A stretch of DNA of 64,000 bases from Gari tellinella (GCA_922989275.2 OV277868.1:46126216-46190215), one strand, 5' to 3'. Numbered from the stretch's first letter, positions 42,358 through 53,896 are shown. Numbers and translations are program-made. Notes: generated by a model not told the origin, from the sequence alone.

Positions 42358-42597
42358 TTTTAATCCATTTATCCGAAGTGATAAGTATACTCATCCTTTA
42401 CAAACAGTATATCTATGAAGAGCGCATGACTGTAGGCCTAGACAGATGGCTCCTAAAGGAGCCCAATGATAATAATTTGCACTGTTTATCATTTTGCAAT
42501 AAATTTTAATTAAAAAATGAGAACAACCCAATAGTAAACTGGACTAAACTTTATAGGACACTGGAACTGTACGTCTTAAACTGCAGAAGTGAATTAA
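42358..42597. mobile_element. Family F MITE
   Basis: Left AATCCATTTATCCGAAGTGA, AAACAGTATATCTATGAAGA, hairpin GGCTCCTAAAGGAGCC, right CTGCAGAAGTGAATTAA. Its right TTAA (42594-42597) is also the left TTAA of the next element. Confidence 0.75.
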
Positions 42598-42803
42598 CTC
42601 CTTCACTGCCATGACGTCATTAATTAAAAAATTGTCGTCTGCTTTTGTTTCTAAAATTTAACTTTTGGGTATTTTTGATATCAGAAATATTGAAATGAGT
42701 GGCAAACAGTTTGGATCCTGATCAGACGCCGCTTTCGTCTGATCAGATTTCAAACTGTTTGCAAATTACTCTTGCACTTGGGGTAAGGCAGTGAAGGGAT
42801 TAA
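42594..42803. mobile_element. Family G MITE
   Basis: TTAACTCCTTCACTGCCATG to GGCAGTGAAGGGATTAA, hairpin CAGTTTGGATCCTGATCAGA with a shortened core. Confidence 0.82.
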
Positions 42804-43410
42804 AGGACAAGCAAATGTTTGCCAAACAATATTAATCTCATTGCAAGAGCAGAATGAATATTGACTGCTTAAAATATTTTCATCTAAAAAACAGTCTCTA
42901 TAGCAACCACTAAATTTACTATTTTGTGTTTAAGATAGGTGGCTGCTTTAAGTAAGGTGAATGTAAATCAGAAAGCTCTTATCTGAAACTAATATGGCCA
43001 GAGCTTTGATATTTGACATGGTGACACTTCTAGAGGCCCTTTACCAGTATTGTTGAAACAGATCCGGTCCTTGCATATCTAGGTCACAGGAGGTAAAAAT
43101 ATTTTTTGGCATAAAGCAAATTCTACAGTTCCTCTATCAATATTGTTCAAATTATGCCCCTCCGTCAAATATGACCCCGTCCTTGGCGTGACAGTTTTCC
43201 ATAGATTTATATAGTGAAATATTCAAACATCTTTTTCTCTGAAACTAATATGGTCAGAGTTGATATTTGGCATGGTGACGCTTCTAGTGGTTCTTTACCA
43301 ATATTGTTGAAATGATTCCCGGCAGTTGCAAATCTAGGTCACATTACCGGTAGCTAAAATAGTTTCTTTTTCAATGAAACATCTTATTGTTTGAAACCAT
43401 GTATTGTCCT

Positions 43411-43905
43411 ATTTTTCTGACCTGTCAGAGTTATTTTTAGAACAGAATAGTTCATAATGGTAAATAGATAACAGGGTAACATCGGATCTATATAGTCGTG
43501 CACTTTCCAACTTGAGATAAGCATGATCCTCGTGCAGCACGAGACAACTGCGCTAATTTTACTGATATGTTATTCATTCTCAATAAACGTGTTTATGCTA
43601 AAAACTATTACGTCTCCATTGCAAACAGGTTGAAGCCAGATTAGACGCCGGTTAACCCGGCGTCTGATCAGGCTTCAACATGTTTGCCACCCAAATTAAA
43701 AAGATAAAACTTATTTTCTACAGTTTAGTGCATTGTGTTTGCGTTTATTCGGGAAATAATAATGTCTTCTGTACTGTACACTACACACAATAAATACAGC
43801 TTTCCGTATCCCTAGCTGACCGTACGGAAATCAACGAGTGCGGTGATCATCCCTTTTAAAATTTGGAACGTTCCAATCTAAAAATAACTGACAGGTCAGA
43901 AGAAA
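43411..43905. mobile_element. Family I terminal-inverted-repeat element with nested J
   Basis: TTTCTGACCTGTCAGAGTTA and the inverted TAACTGACAGGTCAGAAG. A further end piece in inverse orientation is at 59745-59852, with GATCTATATAGTCG-type inner sequence. Family J lies inside at 43569-43768. Confidence 0.7.
43569..43768. mobile_element. Family J MITE
   Basis: GTTATTCATTCTCAATAAAC to GTTTATTCGGGAAATAATAA. Hairpin GACGCCGGTTAACCCGGCGT, with arms resembling family G. Relative at 52418-52635. Confidence 0.75.
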
Positions 43906-44901
43906 ACACTAATACAAAGTCATGAGCTTTTAGATGTTTGACAGTGTGTTCATCAGCAAGATTTTTGAAATCATGTCACTGGGGTGAAAATAATCCTACC
44001 CAGGGGTCATGTGCCCCTTGTCTAGTTTTTTCAAGGTGAGCGATATTTAGGCCCGCATGGGCCTCTTGTTAGCTCACCTGATTCAAAGGCTCAAGGTGAG
44101 CTATTGTGATGGCGCTGTGTCCGTCGTTTGTCCTCATTGACAATTGCTTCAAATGAAATCTCCTCTTATCACCGTATAGCAACGACTCCGGAAATAGGTA
44201 CCAGGCGAAGCGAGAAAAATCACCATAAACAAACATAGCAGGTATGAAATTCGCTGTTATTTTGAACTTCCATTTAGTTAGCCAGCCCAAATGAACCACT
44301 AATGGATCCACATATATTTATTGATATAACTCATAGTTTCAACTGATGTATACGCTGTAAGATCGTCGTACTACAGCTATAAAATGCCTCCCTGGTACCG
44401 AGCAAAAGTCAACATTGCTTCATGTTAGGATCTTATTTAAGGACAAACGCATATATACATTCACGGATTTCATGCCGAATCCAAGTGTATGATTGTACCA
44501 TTTCATGTACAAAAAATTGTAATTTTACATACATCGTGTGAGAAGTTATCCGCAGAATAATATTTATGGGTGTGTACGGCGAATAGTTGTGTTTGTGTAC
44601 GGAGTATAGCAGTTATGGTGGACTTTAATGTACGGAGAATAGCTGTTCCATAATTATTAAAACCCCTTTTTAATATAGAGTTTTGCATCAAAACAACAGA
44701 CCGTGGACCTATTCAGTAAATTTTATGAACAATTGAAATATTTAAGACAATAGCTTTAGTCTGTATTACTAGGTATCCAATAATGATACAAATTAAAAGT
44801 ATGCGCGGATCCCGAATTTTATCACAGCAGGCGGTCAAACTTGATAATGTTTTTTATGTCCCTAGTCGTAATTACATGTTTATTTATTTTTATCATTGTA
44901 G

Positions 44902-45165
44902 ACAGACATGTATTCCTGCTTCTGCTGCAAGGAAGCCTTCACCCAATTCGGCGACACCATCACACATCTCTTAGAAAACCACGGAAGTGAAGAGTTAAAA
45001 ATCAGAAAATGCAAGGGGAGCTCAATTACAACCACCAGCTTCAAAATCATCCCAGATACGTGTCGCGAGCAAGGCCGGATTATTACCATCGACAATAACA
45101 ATCACAAATTCCATGTCTCAAAAGCAGACATACGACCAAAAGACTTCTATTGCAAGGAAGCCTAA
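44902..45165 (+). CDS. Putative exon with one C2H2 zinc finger inside the 4.2-kb element
   Basis: The acceptor-like TTTTATCATTGTAG precedes it. From ATG 44908 it reads MYSCFCCKEAFTQFGDTITH and then LLENHGSEELKI, giving C4-x2-C7-x12-H20-x4-H25, a canonical C2H2 spacing. A basic stretch (KIRKCKGSS) and about 50 polar residues follow, ending DFYCKEA-TAA. I do not recognise the protein. It may be a captured host exon or part of the element's own protein. No donor or partner exon was found. Confidence 0.5.
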   Translation, partial: TDMYSCFCCKEAFTQFGDTITHLLENHGSEELKIRKCKGSSITTTSFKIIPDTCREQGRIITIDNNNHKFHVSKADIRPKDFYCKEA

Positions 45166-45436
45166 AAGATAGATCTTAAAGGAGCTTTTATGCATTACTT
45201 TTGACAAAATTACAATATCAAATTACCTCCCTTTGAATAAGAACAAACTTTAAGTGTTTCATTTTCGTTGCATGTGTCATTTAACCTGACTGTTTTTACT
45301 GGAATGCATTGGTTATCATATGGGTATTTAAACCTTAAAACAAAACAGGAGTTGATAAAGTACTTTAAAAGATACGAATGTTGAAAATTACTTAATGTAA
45401 AGTAAATGTAACAAGTGGGCAACTTCCGTTTTGGCT

Positions 45437-45606
45437 GCGTATATTAGACTGGCAAACGAATTTTCACGATTTAAATCCTATAGAACACATGTGGGACGAA
45501 CTAGGACGTCGTGTTTGAACAAATCACACAATCAACACGGTAAATGACTTAGCAGCAGCGTTACAAATTAAATGGAACAGTTTGCCTGCGCCGTTATTAC
45601 AGCGTT
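45437..45606 (+). pseudogene. Tc1/mariner transposase C-terminal fragment
   Basis: It translates as DWQTNFHDLNPIEHMWDELG then RRV-stop, and continues in frame as NDLAAALQIKWNSLPAPLLQ R. This matches the third-catalytic-residue region (DLNPIEHxWDELGRR) and the helical tail of Tc1 transposases. An in-frame TGA and the lack of any upstream part make it a relic. Confidence 0.88.
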
Positions 45607-47390
45607 AAGTTAACAGCATGCGCCTCCGATTCACGACATGCATTGGATAAAATGGTGGAAACATGAGATAATGACTCCAAATTCAATACATACAGCCCAA
45701 TTTGAAGAAATTCGTTAAAGAAAATTAGTTGTTCTATCCACCTGACACTGTTAAAAGACAGAAATTGATTAAAACTAAGTTTTAGTGATGTTTTATTTAA
45801 AAAAAAGAACAGTCCACAGAATCATTAGAACAGTCGCCGAATAATGCTATTATTGAGCTCTTATTCTGTCAAGTTAGACCCTGAAAACCTTCCGTAGTTA
45901 AATGTTTTTAGCAAAGTCAAAAATGAGTTGTTTATCCTTCTCGGAAACCCTTGACACTGTAGTATAACAACACTCATCTACTTGTGAACATATATATAAT
46001 GATTACAGCTTATATTTCAAACACTTTTCATATTATAAGTAAATAGAAAGCTTACATAATTTCATGAAGTTATCCTATATTTTCCTAATGATTATATGTC
46101 TATAGAACACGACCTTGACGGTTATAACTAAGGCATGGTAGGCTATGGTGGAAAATGTGGGCCATAAAATTTAAAGGGAAATAATTAGTTAACATTTTCT
46201 TTTCATTAATGTCCAAATGTAATTCTTTTACACTTTTACTATGTTATACACATATATTAGTAGTTATTTGACAAAATCATCACTTCTGTTGCAATTATTT
46301 GAAGGTCAAATCACTGACTTTCACATAATCTTATCGGCACGTGCTTATAGTAGAAAATTTACATAAAGAAAAGTTTGATAATCTTCAGTGTCGTCTTTGT
46401 TAGCGCAGTTGATAAAGTGATTGACTAGCAAACCAAAGGTTCCAGGTTCGATTCCCACTCGCTACAATTTTTTTTAAAATAAATTGTCCGATTTTTATTG
46501 ACTAGTCAATTCATAACGCATTGACCAAAGGACAGGCTATGTTTAGTCACGTGATAATGAATAATATCAGATGCAAGTATTGTCAAATGACAACTAAATT
46601 TTGTAAGGATTTATAGCCTGTATGACAAATGGCAGCTTAACACAGGACAAAAGTAATGCTAAAAGATAGATCTTAAAGGAGTTTTTATGCATTACTTTTG
46701 TTATGCATTAAGCAGTCACCTATCTTGAAAAATCTACAGGCTAACTTATTCAATGGTCCCTTATTACAGGTTTGACTTCTGGTATTATTTAGAGCTGACG
46801 GCATTCAAACGGTGAACTCAAGGGAGGTTACTCGTTTTGTGTAACATTTTGTAAGAACTTCTGGAAATCATGTATAAAATGTAAATTCTACTGTAGAGTT
46901 TCATTATATAGTTGGGACTAGTACAATTAAGTTATATCTATCTAATAAGAGTAAAATAAGTGTATGTTAAAGAGCTAGATTTTTTGTTATTTGAGATTTA
47001 GTGACTTTTTCAGAATTTGACTTTTTTAAGATATTGATATTTCTAGAAAATATGTCATGGAATATTTTTGTTTGCACAATATCTTATAGTCCCTTTACAG
47101 TTTACTTGAATATACAGAAATTATTGAGTTACATCATTTTATAAAGAAAATATTCCTGTTCATTAAAAATGGAACTTTTCTCGACAAATGGTCCTGTGAG
47201 AAAAAAACCGGCACTGTAATTCTTTTTTATTTTAACGATTTTTTACTCTCCATATGGTATATTTCAATTTAATCAAGGTTTTCAAGAATTATAGCACGGA
47301 ATAAGCTGACCCGCGAACCACCTTAAAGACAGGTGACACATTGCACTTAAAGGCCAGGTGGTAGAGGTAACTCGAGAAACCTTTATTCAC
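45607..47390. other. Unassigned AT-rich interior of the 4.2-kb element
   Basis: No open frame above 60 codons. It includes a tRNA-like stretch (46390-46466) and a small hairpin MITE at about 46617-46735 (AGTAATGCTAAAAGATAGAT / GCATTACTTTTGTTATGCAT). A similar fragment, with AAGATAGATCTTAAAGGAGC, directly follows the zinc-finger stop at 45166. Confidence 0.5.
46390..46466 (+). other. tRNA-like sequence with both pol III boxes and T-run
   Basis: A-box-like TTAGCGCAGTTGATAAAG and B-box GGTTCGATTCC at usual spacing, followed by TTTTTTTT. The anticodon arm (CTAGCAA loop) and the acceptor stem do not pair well, so it is more likely a tRNA-derived SINE head than a working tRNA. Confidence 0.5.
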
Positions 47391-47394
47391 AAGC

Positions 47395-47560
47395 ATCGCG
47401 CATAGATATCACAGTTTCACAGTTAGAACGGCAAACCTTTGAAATAGCCTACCAGAAGAAATCGTAAACGATTTAAACACTAAACACAGTCAAAATTAGG
47501 ATAGATAAATACTGGCAAAACCAAGAAATAGTTTACAATTACACTGCCCAAATAGATATT
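47395..47560 (+). mobile_element. LINE ORF2 C-terminal relic
   Basis: Reads NSLPEEIVND, then after a frameshift LNTVKIRIDKYWQNQEIVYN Y, the standard C-terminal end (WNSLPxxVV...TFKxRLDKYW) of CR1/Jockey-like reverse transcriptases. Decayed. Confidence 0.72.
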
Positions 47561-49819
47561 AGAAATAAAGTATATATCAAAGAGACAAAAAAAGAGACCA
47601 ACATAGAGGATCCGATAGGGACTGCGTTGGAAAAGAACCTTAACTACACCTTAAGTAAGTTAAATCACAGTAAACAAGAAACTAGCAAAGGAGTGTTTTG
47701 CTTATCATTAATTTTGCTATAAGCAGACAGACAGAGAAGGTAAACGTTTATAAAGTCTCATCCAAAGGACTTGGTCCGTCGGGGTATTGAACTTACGACT
47801 CCTGGTATCGAAATGGGGTGCTTAAATCCTTAACCAGGTCCGCCATTGATATATGTTTATAGGTCGGACATGGCAGCAGCGGAATCCAGGCTTTGAGACT
47901 TTTCCAGTTTGTCAAATTTCTGACTTAATTTTGAAGAGCTATTAGCCGTACATATCTCAAGCTATACTCCGTACAGTTATCGGAAAACATAAACCTATTA
48001 CCCGTACACTGACAGCTGTTTTCTTTTATCAATATCAAAGCCATTTTCACTCATACACTCGATCCATCACTTGCCTAGACATTCTATATGTTACATGATG
48101 GCAACACATCCTTAAAATTGTGTATTATATGATAAGGAAAGTGATTGCGAATACATTTTAGTGTTCCACACTACTGTTTTTGATGTACCAGCCCGAGAAT
48201 TATGTGTTAAAAAAGTAGCAACGTGTATTTTTTGGAGAATCAGAGAGAACCGTATGGTTGGTTTATCATCCTATAAGTAAACTGAAAACATAACAATGCT
48301 GGATTTTCCCTATCCACCACAAAAATTGCTTTTTACTTACCCGCAGTCGTATTTTCACAGGCCTTCTGTCGCTTCGCCTGGTACCTATTTCCGGAGTCGT
48401 TGCTATACGGTGCTTATACCCTAGACAGATTTCAACCAAACTTTACACACATAATGTACGTTCCTTTGGTCAAGCTTTTTCCCTTTGGTCAAGCTCTTTC
48501 AGATTTGTTAAAAGAATTAAAAACGATGCATACCTCTGGTTGCCATGACAACCGAAGTGAAAAAAATAAGGAAATCTTAAAAAAATCTACTTGTCAAAAA
48601 CTACAACGGTTTATTTGGCACATATCATCATCTACAGGTCCTATATCAAGGTGTTTTTGTATTTATAATTAAGCCCCTGGGGTCAAAATTGGCCCGTCCC
48701 GGGGGTCACAACTTTACATAGAGTTATATAGTGAATTTTTCAAACGTCAGACTCCTTTCCTCTGAAACTTATATGGCCAGAAAATTTGATACTTGGCATG
48801 GTGACACTTCTAAATGTCCTATACCAATATTGTTGAAATGGTTTCGGTCTATTGCATATCTAGGTCATGGGAGCTAAAAATTAATATTTCATGAAAACTT
48901 CAAAAATCTTCTTGTCTGAAACCCTAGTACACAGAGCTTAGATAATTAGCACATAGCATCATCTAAAGGTCCTCTATCAAGATTGTTCAAATTACGCCCC
49001 TGGGGTCAAAATTGGCCCCGCCCCGGGCCGGGGGTCACAGTTTTACAAACAGTTATATAGTGAAATTTTCATACGTCTTCTCCTCTGAAATTTATATGAC
49101 CAGAGCTTTTGATATTTGGCATGGTGACACTTATAGACGTCCTTTACCAATACTGTTAAAATGGTTCCAGTCCATCACATATCTAGGTCACTTGGTCTAG
49201 AAAAAGACTTTTTTCACGGGTCACAGTTTTACATATAGTGAACTTTTCAAACGTCTTCTCCTCTTAAACTTATATGACAAGAGCTTTGATATTTGCTATG
49301 GTGACACTTCTAGATTTCCTATACCAATATTGAAGAAATGGTTCCGACTGGTTGCATATCTAGGTCACAGGCGCTAAAGATAGCTTTTTTCAATGAAACC
49401 TTAAACACTTTTTGTCTGAAACCCTAGCTAGTACACAGAGCTTAGATATTTGGCACATAGCAACATCTAGAGGTCCTCTATAAAAAATATTCAAATTAAG
49501 CACCTGGAGTAAAAAATGACCCCGCCCCTTGACATAAACCATTTTCTCCTTATTGTTAGCTATTCTCAGATGAGCAAAATATGGCCCATGGGCCTCTTGC
49601 TGTTTATAGGATGTTTGCAGTTAAAAAAAATATGATAATTTTCAAATATCTTCCAAACAAAACAATGCAGATCACTGAAAATGTGCATGGATTTGTGATA
49701 TGCTTTAAACATTTACAATGTTGTTCTCTCAGTAATTAAAGTTTTATTTATAACTTCTACGTAAAATTTAGACTATTAAAGACAGTTTTCTGAAGGGTGA
49801 TTTCAATTTGTTCAACAGC

Positions 49820-50000
49820 CTTTCATCTGGATAAGGCTTCTTTACCATTCATCTATTGCATAGCATAGTCCTTTCCAGACATACCAATCATTTTACCAAT
49901 TGACCTTGACCTTTGACCTTGTTTTACTGTATATTTAACTGATCTTCAAAAAGATGAGCGTTGACACCCACATGCGGTGCCCTTCTTTCCCTTACCTGTC
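49820..50000. repeat. GACCTTGACCTTT-type dispersed repeat, second copy
   Basis: CCAGACATACCAATCATTTT, CAATTGACCTTGACCTTTGA and TGATCTTCAAAAAGATGAGC match 7540-7650. Confidence 0.6.
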
Positions 50001-50272
50001 AGTCTGTGAAATTGTAAACTTTGACTATCTAGAAGAGTGGAAAGTTTTCGCTAGCTGATTCATTCCCCGCCTTCCTGTGAGTCTGTGGAATAAGTAACCT
50101 TTAAATATCTGTGGTGTGTGTAATTGGGTAGGGGCTGATTCTTTCCCTCCTCCCTGTCAGTCTGTAGAATTGTGTACTTTTGACTGCCAAAGAGGGGGAT
50201 TGGGGTGCTAACTGATCATTTTCCCCTACCTGTCAGACTGTAGAATAAACATCTTTGACTATAAAGAGGGGA
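49989..50272. repeat. Degenerate tandem repeat, about 80-90 bp, three to four units
   Basis: Each unit has CCTGTCAGTCTGTAGAAT or a variant, then TTTGACTRYC, an AG/G-rich stretch and GCTGATTCWTTCCC. Confidence 0.72.
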
Positions 50273-50351
50273 TACATAATTATGATAAAGTCTATTTTTT
50301 CCATGCAACTGTTTTACACACTGTAATAAACCTATCAATGTAATGACCTCG

Positions 50352-50549
50352 TGACCCCTTCACTGCCATGACGTCATCACTTTTAAACAATTGTGTTTTT
50401 ATTTTTTGCTTTTTTGACTGAAGAAATATTGAAATGAGTGTCAAACAGTTTGGATCCTGATCAGACGCCGCATAACGCGGCGTCTTATCAGGATCCAAAC
50501 TGTTTGCAAAAAACTGTTGTGCTCGGGGTAAGGCAGTGGAGGGGTTACA
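50352..50549. mobile_element. Family G MITE
   Basis: CCCCTTCACTGCCATGACGT to AAGGCAGTGGAGGGGTTA, hairpin CAGACGCCGCATAACGCGGC. Confidence 0.82.
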
Positions 50550-50614
50550 GTTTTGTTTTCCTTCCGTGATTGTTTAACTACCTTAAACCAGTATGAAATT
50601 GAAAGTGGAACTTC

Positions 50615-50828
50615 TTAACCCTTAGCCCGCCTAATAAATTGTCGCCTGCTATATTTCTCGTCTGCTTCAAGTTTCAAAGTGCTTCAAAATTGCTCAAAAT
50701 TGCTGAAAATGTTGTCCGAGTGTCAAACAGCTTGGATCCGGATGAGACGCCGAGTTACTCTGCGTCTCATCCGGATCCAAGCTGTTTGCATATGGAGCTA
50801 TAGTCGTGAGTGGCAGGCTAAGGGTTAA
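50615..50828. mobile_element. Family G MITE, GGCAGGCTAAGGG subfamily
   Basis: TTAACCCTTAGCCCGCC to GGCAGGCTAAGGGTTAA with TTAA flanks. Reverse orientation of the copy at 14111-14324; hairpin GATGAGACGCCGAGTTACTC. Confidence 0.87.
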
Positions 50829-51240
50829 AGGAGCTTTTAAGTATTTACATCCCACATTAGTAGCCATTTAATTGCCTCAAACATTTTTTAAGTGTTTGTG
50901 TTACTGGAAAATACAACTGAGACTTTTCTGGAAGTACAAAACAAAGTTTCTGTTTCCTCTCTCTTGACACAGCTTTTGTAACTAATGTCATCTAACTCTT
51001 GTCATCTGTTTTAGTGGTCATCATGCACGGATCTGAAATATTATATCAATGGCTAATTATATAAGGAATTTTTCCCAAGGAAAAACTCACGTAGGTGTAG
51101 AACAAACTCAGATACAGAGCCTGGGATGACAACGTTGCTTGGTCTGTACACAGTTTGCAATGCAATAATGCAGGTTTTGTCATGGCACAGCTCATATGTT
51201 TTTCCAAGTTTTGTTGCTCTAGCACTTCCTCATGTTCCAG

Positions 51241-51448
51241 TGGAGAAGATTTCCCAATTTGCATTTTTCAAGTTTGATTTTACGAATCGTACCTTTACCA
51301 TATCGTCAGTTTCTAGTTTTGTTGACACGTGACTATTTAAAGCAGACTGGAAGTAAAGCAGAATGTGCCTTAAGGCGCATTCTGCTTTACTTTCAGCATG
51401 TTTTAAGATACTATGTACTAGAAAAAATCCGGAGAAATGGCAGCCCTG
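51241..51448. mobile_element. Family M element with C-like hairpin, inserted in a LINE relic
   Basis: AATCGTACCTTTACCATATC, stem GCAGAATGTGCCTTAAGGCG, and right end TCCGGAGAAATGGCAGCCCTG. The LINE frame (minus strand) runs into it. Confidence 0.72.
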
Positions 51449-52430
51449 GAAAAGCGCTACGGAATCAGCATGTACTATGCTGTCTGGCAGTTTGTTCCAA
51501 TGTATCACCGTCAGAGTGTCTACAAAGAATGAATGTTTGTATTGATAGGTTTTGCTATTTGGAACTGCAAGTCCCCTAGTGTTATTGCATACTTGATTTC
51601 TATTTTAGTGTTTGTTTTAAAGTCTTTAATTCAGGAAGCTTTGATGTTTCGTTTTGGTTTAGCCTGTTTTGTGAAGGTGGATGTTAGCAGAGCTGCAAGG
51701 TACCAATCCCTCTACCACCTTGTACATAAGTCTCAAGCGGAGGCTTAGTCTCCTGTCTTCAAGCGCCTCTAGCTAGTTCCAATTGTTCTCTCATTCTTGT
51801 GATTGCTCCTGTCTCTCTGTCCTTGTAGCTTTTTGTAATGAATCTGATAGCCCGGTTTTAAATTTTCTTTAATTTGTCTTATGTCCCCTTTGAGGTAAGG
51901 ATTCCAGATGGTTGTGCATTCTACATAACTGATCTAACTACTGAAATGTAAGCCGTTTTTCTGCATTTTAGGTACATTTCTAGGGTAACTGGTTTCTTCT
52001 CAGGAATCATACATTGTGTATGTGTACATTCCATTTACGGTCTTTAAGTATCTGTTTGCCTAAATATGGATTATCTTGTACCTCTTTTAGGAAATGCCTA
52101 TTAAGTTGGTAGAATTTGGATATCTTTTTTGTTTATGGAAAGTATGTAACTTTTTTTAGAATTGATTCTCATATTGTATGCCTATGTTTCTAAGCTGGTT
52201 AGGCCTGTCTGAAGTTTCTATTGGTCTACACTGCTCTTGATGGTTCGGTATGATAGGTAGCCTTCAGCAAATAATCTGATTGATGATTTCACACAACCAG
52301 GAAGGTCATTTATATGACGGAGAAACAGGACTGGACCAATAACTTTTCCTTGGGGGACCCAAGAGTCGACTGATGTTTCACCTGACTGACTCCTTTCTAC
52401 AGTGGAGAATGTGTTATTCTTTCCCAATAA
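51449..52430 (-). mobile_element. LINE reverse-transcriptase relic, minus strand
   Basis: At 52218-52427 the minus strand reads VPQGKVIGPVLFLRHINDLP then RLFAEGYLSYRTIKSS, where the catalytic FADD has become FAEG. At about 51440-51508 it reads IHWNKLPDSIVHADSVA, the same ORF2 terminus as at 25290. The stretch between is frameshifted. It is a long, dead copy of the LPDSIVHA family. Confidence 0.82.
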
Positions 52431-52635
52431 ACGCGTTTACGCTAAAACTATTATTTGCGGTGCAAACAGTTTGGAGCCTGATTAGACGCCGGGTAACCCG
52501 GCGTCTGATCAGGCTCCAAACTGTTTGCCACCAAGATAAACAATAATTATCAGAATCGTCCAAAAGTTTTTCTTTTCTACGTTTTAGTGCTTTGCGTTTG
52601 CGTACGTTTGCGTTTAAACGGGAAAGAATAACAGA
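52418..52635. mobile_element. Family J MITE
   Basis: GTTATTCTTTCCCAATAAAC to GTTTAAACGGGAAAGAATAAC. Hairpin GACGCCGGGTAACCCGGCGT. It ends the LINE relic on its right. Confidence 0.82.
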
Positions 52636-52731
52636 TTCTCCACTGTACTACTTTTTTGCAATTTACGAGTTGCTTGGAAGTTGGTTAGCCAGATACTTCC
52701 TTTGATTTCGTAGAACCGTAATCTGTGGATA

Positions 52732-53074
52732 CAGTGCTCCCTGATCCCAACAACGGCCCTCCTAACAACAACGCTTGACGCTCTTCCCTTTAACAAGATA
52801 ATCATATCCAACCTTTTCACGGCTGCAATGTCGTCTGCATAAATTTGTCGTCTGCTGTTTTTCTCAAAGTTACATAATAGACATTTTGACCTAAAACCTT
52901 AATAATGAGTGACAAACAGCTTGAATCCAGATCAGACGCCATGTCACGCGGCGTCTGATCTGCATTCAAGCTGTCTGCAAATGTAAGCCAATTTTCCTCC
53001 CTATAACGACTCCCTCCGCACAACGCATACAATTGTTGTCTTCCAATAGGTGTCGTTGTAGAGAGGGAATGCTG
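52732..53074. mobile_element. Family H MITE, normal length
   Basis: CAGTGCTCCCTGATCCCAAC to GTAGAGAGGGAATGCTG with TA flanks. It carries AATAGGTGTCGTTGTAGAG once, the sequence that is repeated 52 times at 3244-4647. Confidence 0.9.
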
Positions 53075-53378
53075 TAATACATATGTATCTTGTCTGAGTG
53101 TGTAGACTGATTTGCAAAGCAGGGATGGGAGAGTTGTTCCCAAATTGCAATTTCCCCCAAATGGGCAGAAAAAGCTGAGTATATACAATTAAGAAGTTTA
53201 TAAGGATACATACTTGAGTTAAGGAGACACTCATGGCAGGAAAAGTAATTGTAAGAGTGTTTTATAGTTTGTTGTAGTTTAATGCAAGACAAGAGTAACG
53301 CAGAAAGCTCCTAAAGAAACTTTCTGCCGTACTCTTGTCTTGTATTTAGGAATTACCTGTCTTAAAAGGTATCTATGT

Positions 53379-53627
53379 TTAACCCATTACCCCATAGCCT
53401 GTATCTAATTTTGAAAATAGGTGATCCTTTAAAGCAGGTTGAAAGTAAAGCAGAATGCGTGTAAGGCACATTCTGCTTTACTTTCAGTCTGCTTTAAGCT
53501 ATCATCTGCAAGGATATAGAAAATATTTCTTATAATACTTATTCATAACTGTAAAAAGTATTTCTTTTCTTCACTGAAGAAATAAATTAAAGGCGTAAAA
53601 AGGTGTATTTATGGGGTAATTGACTAA
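53379..53627. mobile_element. Family C MITE
   Basis: TTAACCCATTACCCCATAGC to ATTTATGGGGTAATTGACTAA, hairpin AGAATGCGTGTAAGGCACAT. Confidence 0.83.
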
Positions 53628-53896
53628 TGAATGGTTGGTTAACACATATTTGTTTGTACATGAGTATGTATTATAGGCATAGTATGCTTTGCTTGAGTTT
53701 CATGTTAGTCTTTGGAAAATACACTTAAGATCGAGGACCCCTAATGAGATAGGACCAAATTGGTATTCTACGTACCGCGATCCGCCATTCTTGTCAACTG
53801 TTAATCTGTTCCGAATCATGCTTTAGCTTTATTCGGAACAGGTAGGCAGTTGGTAAGAATGGCCGATTCTCCCATTTTCGCCTATGTGAGATATAG

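Larger units (their letters stand above)
42980..44070. repeat. GGGCCTCTTG-ended long repeat, interrupted by family I and J elements
   Basis: Diverged internal units carry GAAACTAATATGGYCAGAG, GATATTTGGCATGGTGAC and GCATATCTAGGTCAC. It ends CGCATGGGCCTCTTG at about 44070 and is directly followed by the start of another copy (TTAGCTCACCTGA). The same units occur at 48720-49600. Confidence 0.7.
44170..48412. mobile_element. 4.24-kb DNA transposon-like element, 43-bp perfect TIRs, 5-bp target duplication
   Basis: The ends start CACCGTATAGCAACGACTCC and continue identically through GGAAATAGGTACCAGGCGAA GCG (43 bp). CTTAT flanks both sides (44165-44169, 48413-48417). Three GTACGGNNWATAG sites lie at 44574, 44597 and 44630; three inverted ones lie at 47939-47951, 47962-47974 and 47995-48007. 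Both sets are 404-473 bp from the nearest end. The interior has a C2H2 exon (44902-45165), a Tc1 remnant (45437-45606), a LINE remnant (47395-47560), and no intact transposase. CAC ends with a 5-bp duplication recall Transib/RAG-like elements, but that is only a hint. Confidence 0.85.
44071..49608. repeat. TTAGCTCACCTGA...GGGCCTCTTG repeat split by a 4.2-kb insertion
   Basis: It starts TTAGCTCACCTGATTCAAAG and ends GCCCATGGGCCTCTTG. The left 99 bases join the sequence at 48413 once the 44170-48412 element and one CTTAT are removed. It contains diverged tandem units with GATATTTGGCATGGTGACAC and CCTCTATCAAGATTGTTCAA. Confidence 0.75.

Noticed and set aside
46390..46466. A functional tRNA gene
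   Set aside because: Both pol III boxes are present but the anticodon and acceptor stems do not pair well.
44170..48412. A RAG-like (ProtoRAG/Transib) transposon
   Set aside because: Only the CAC end and the 5-bp duplication fit. No RAG1- or RAG2-like coding sequence is seen, so it is kept as a hint and not a call.
51232..51748. Plus-strand ORFs around 51.2-51.7 kb
   Set aside because: They cross a family M element and the antisense of a LINE relic.
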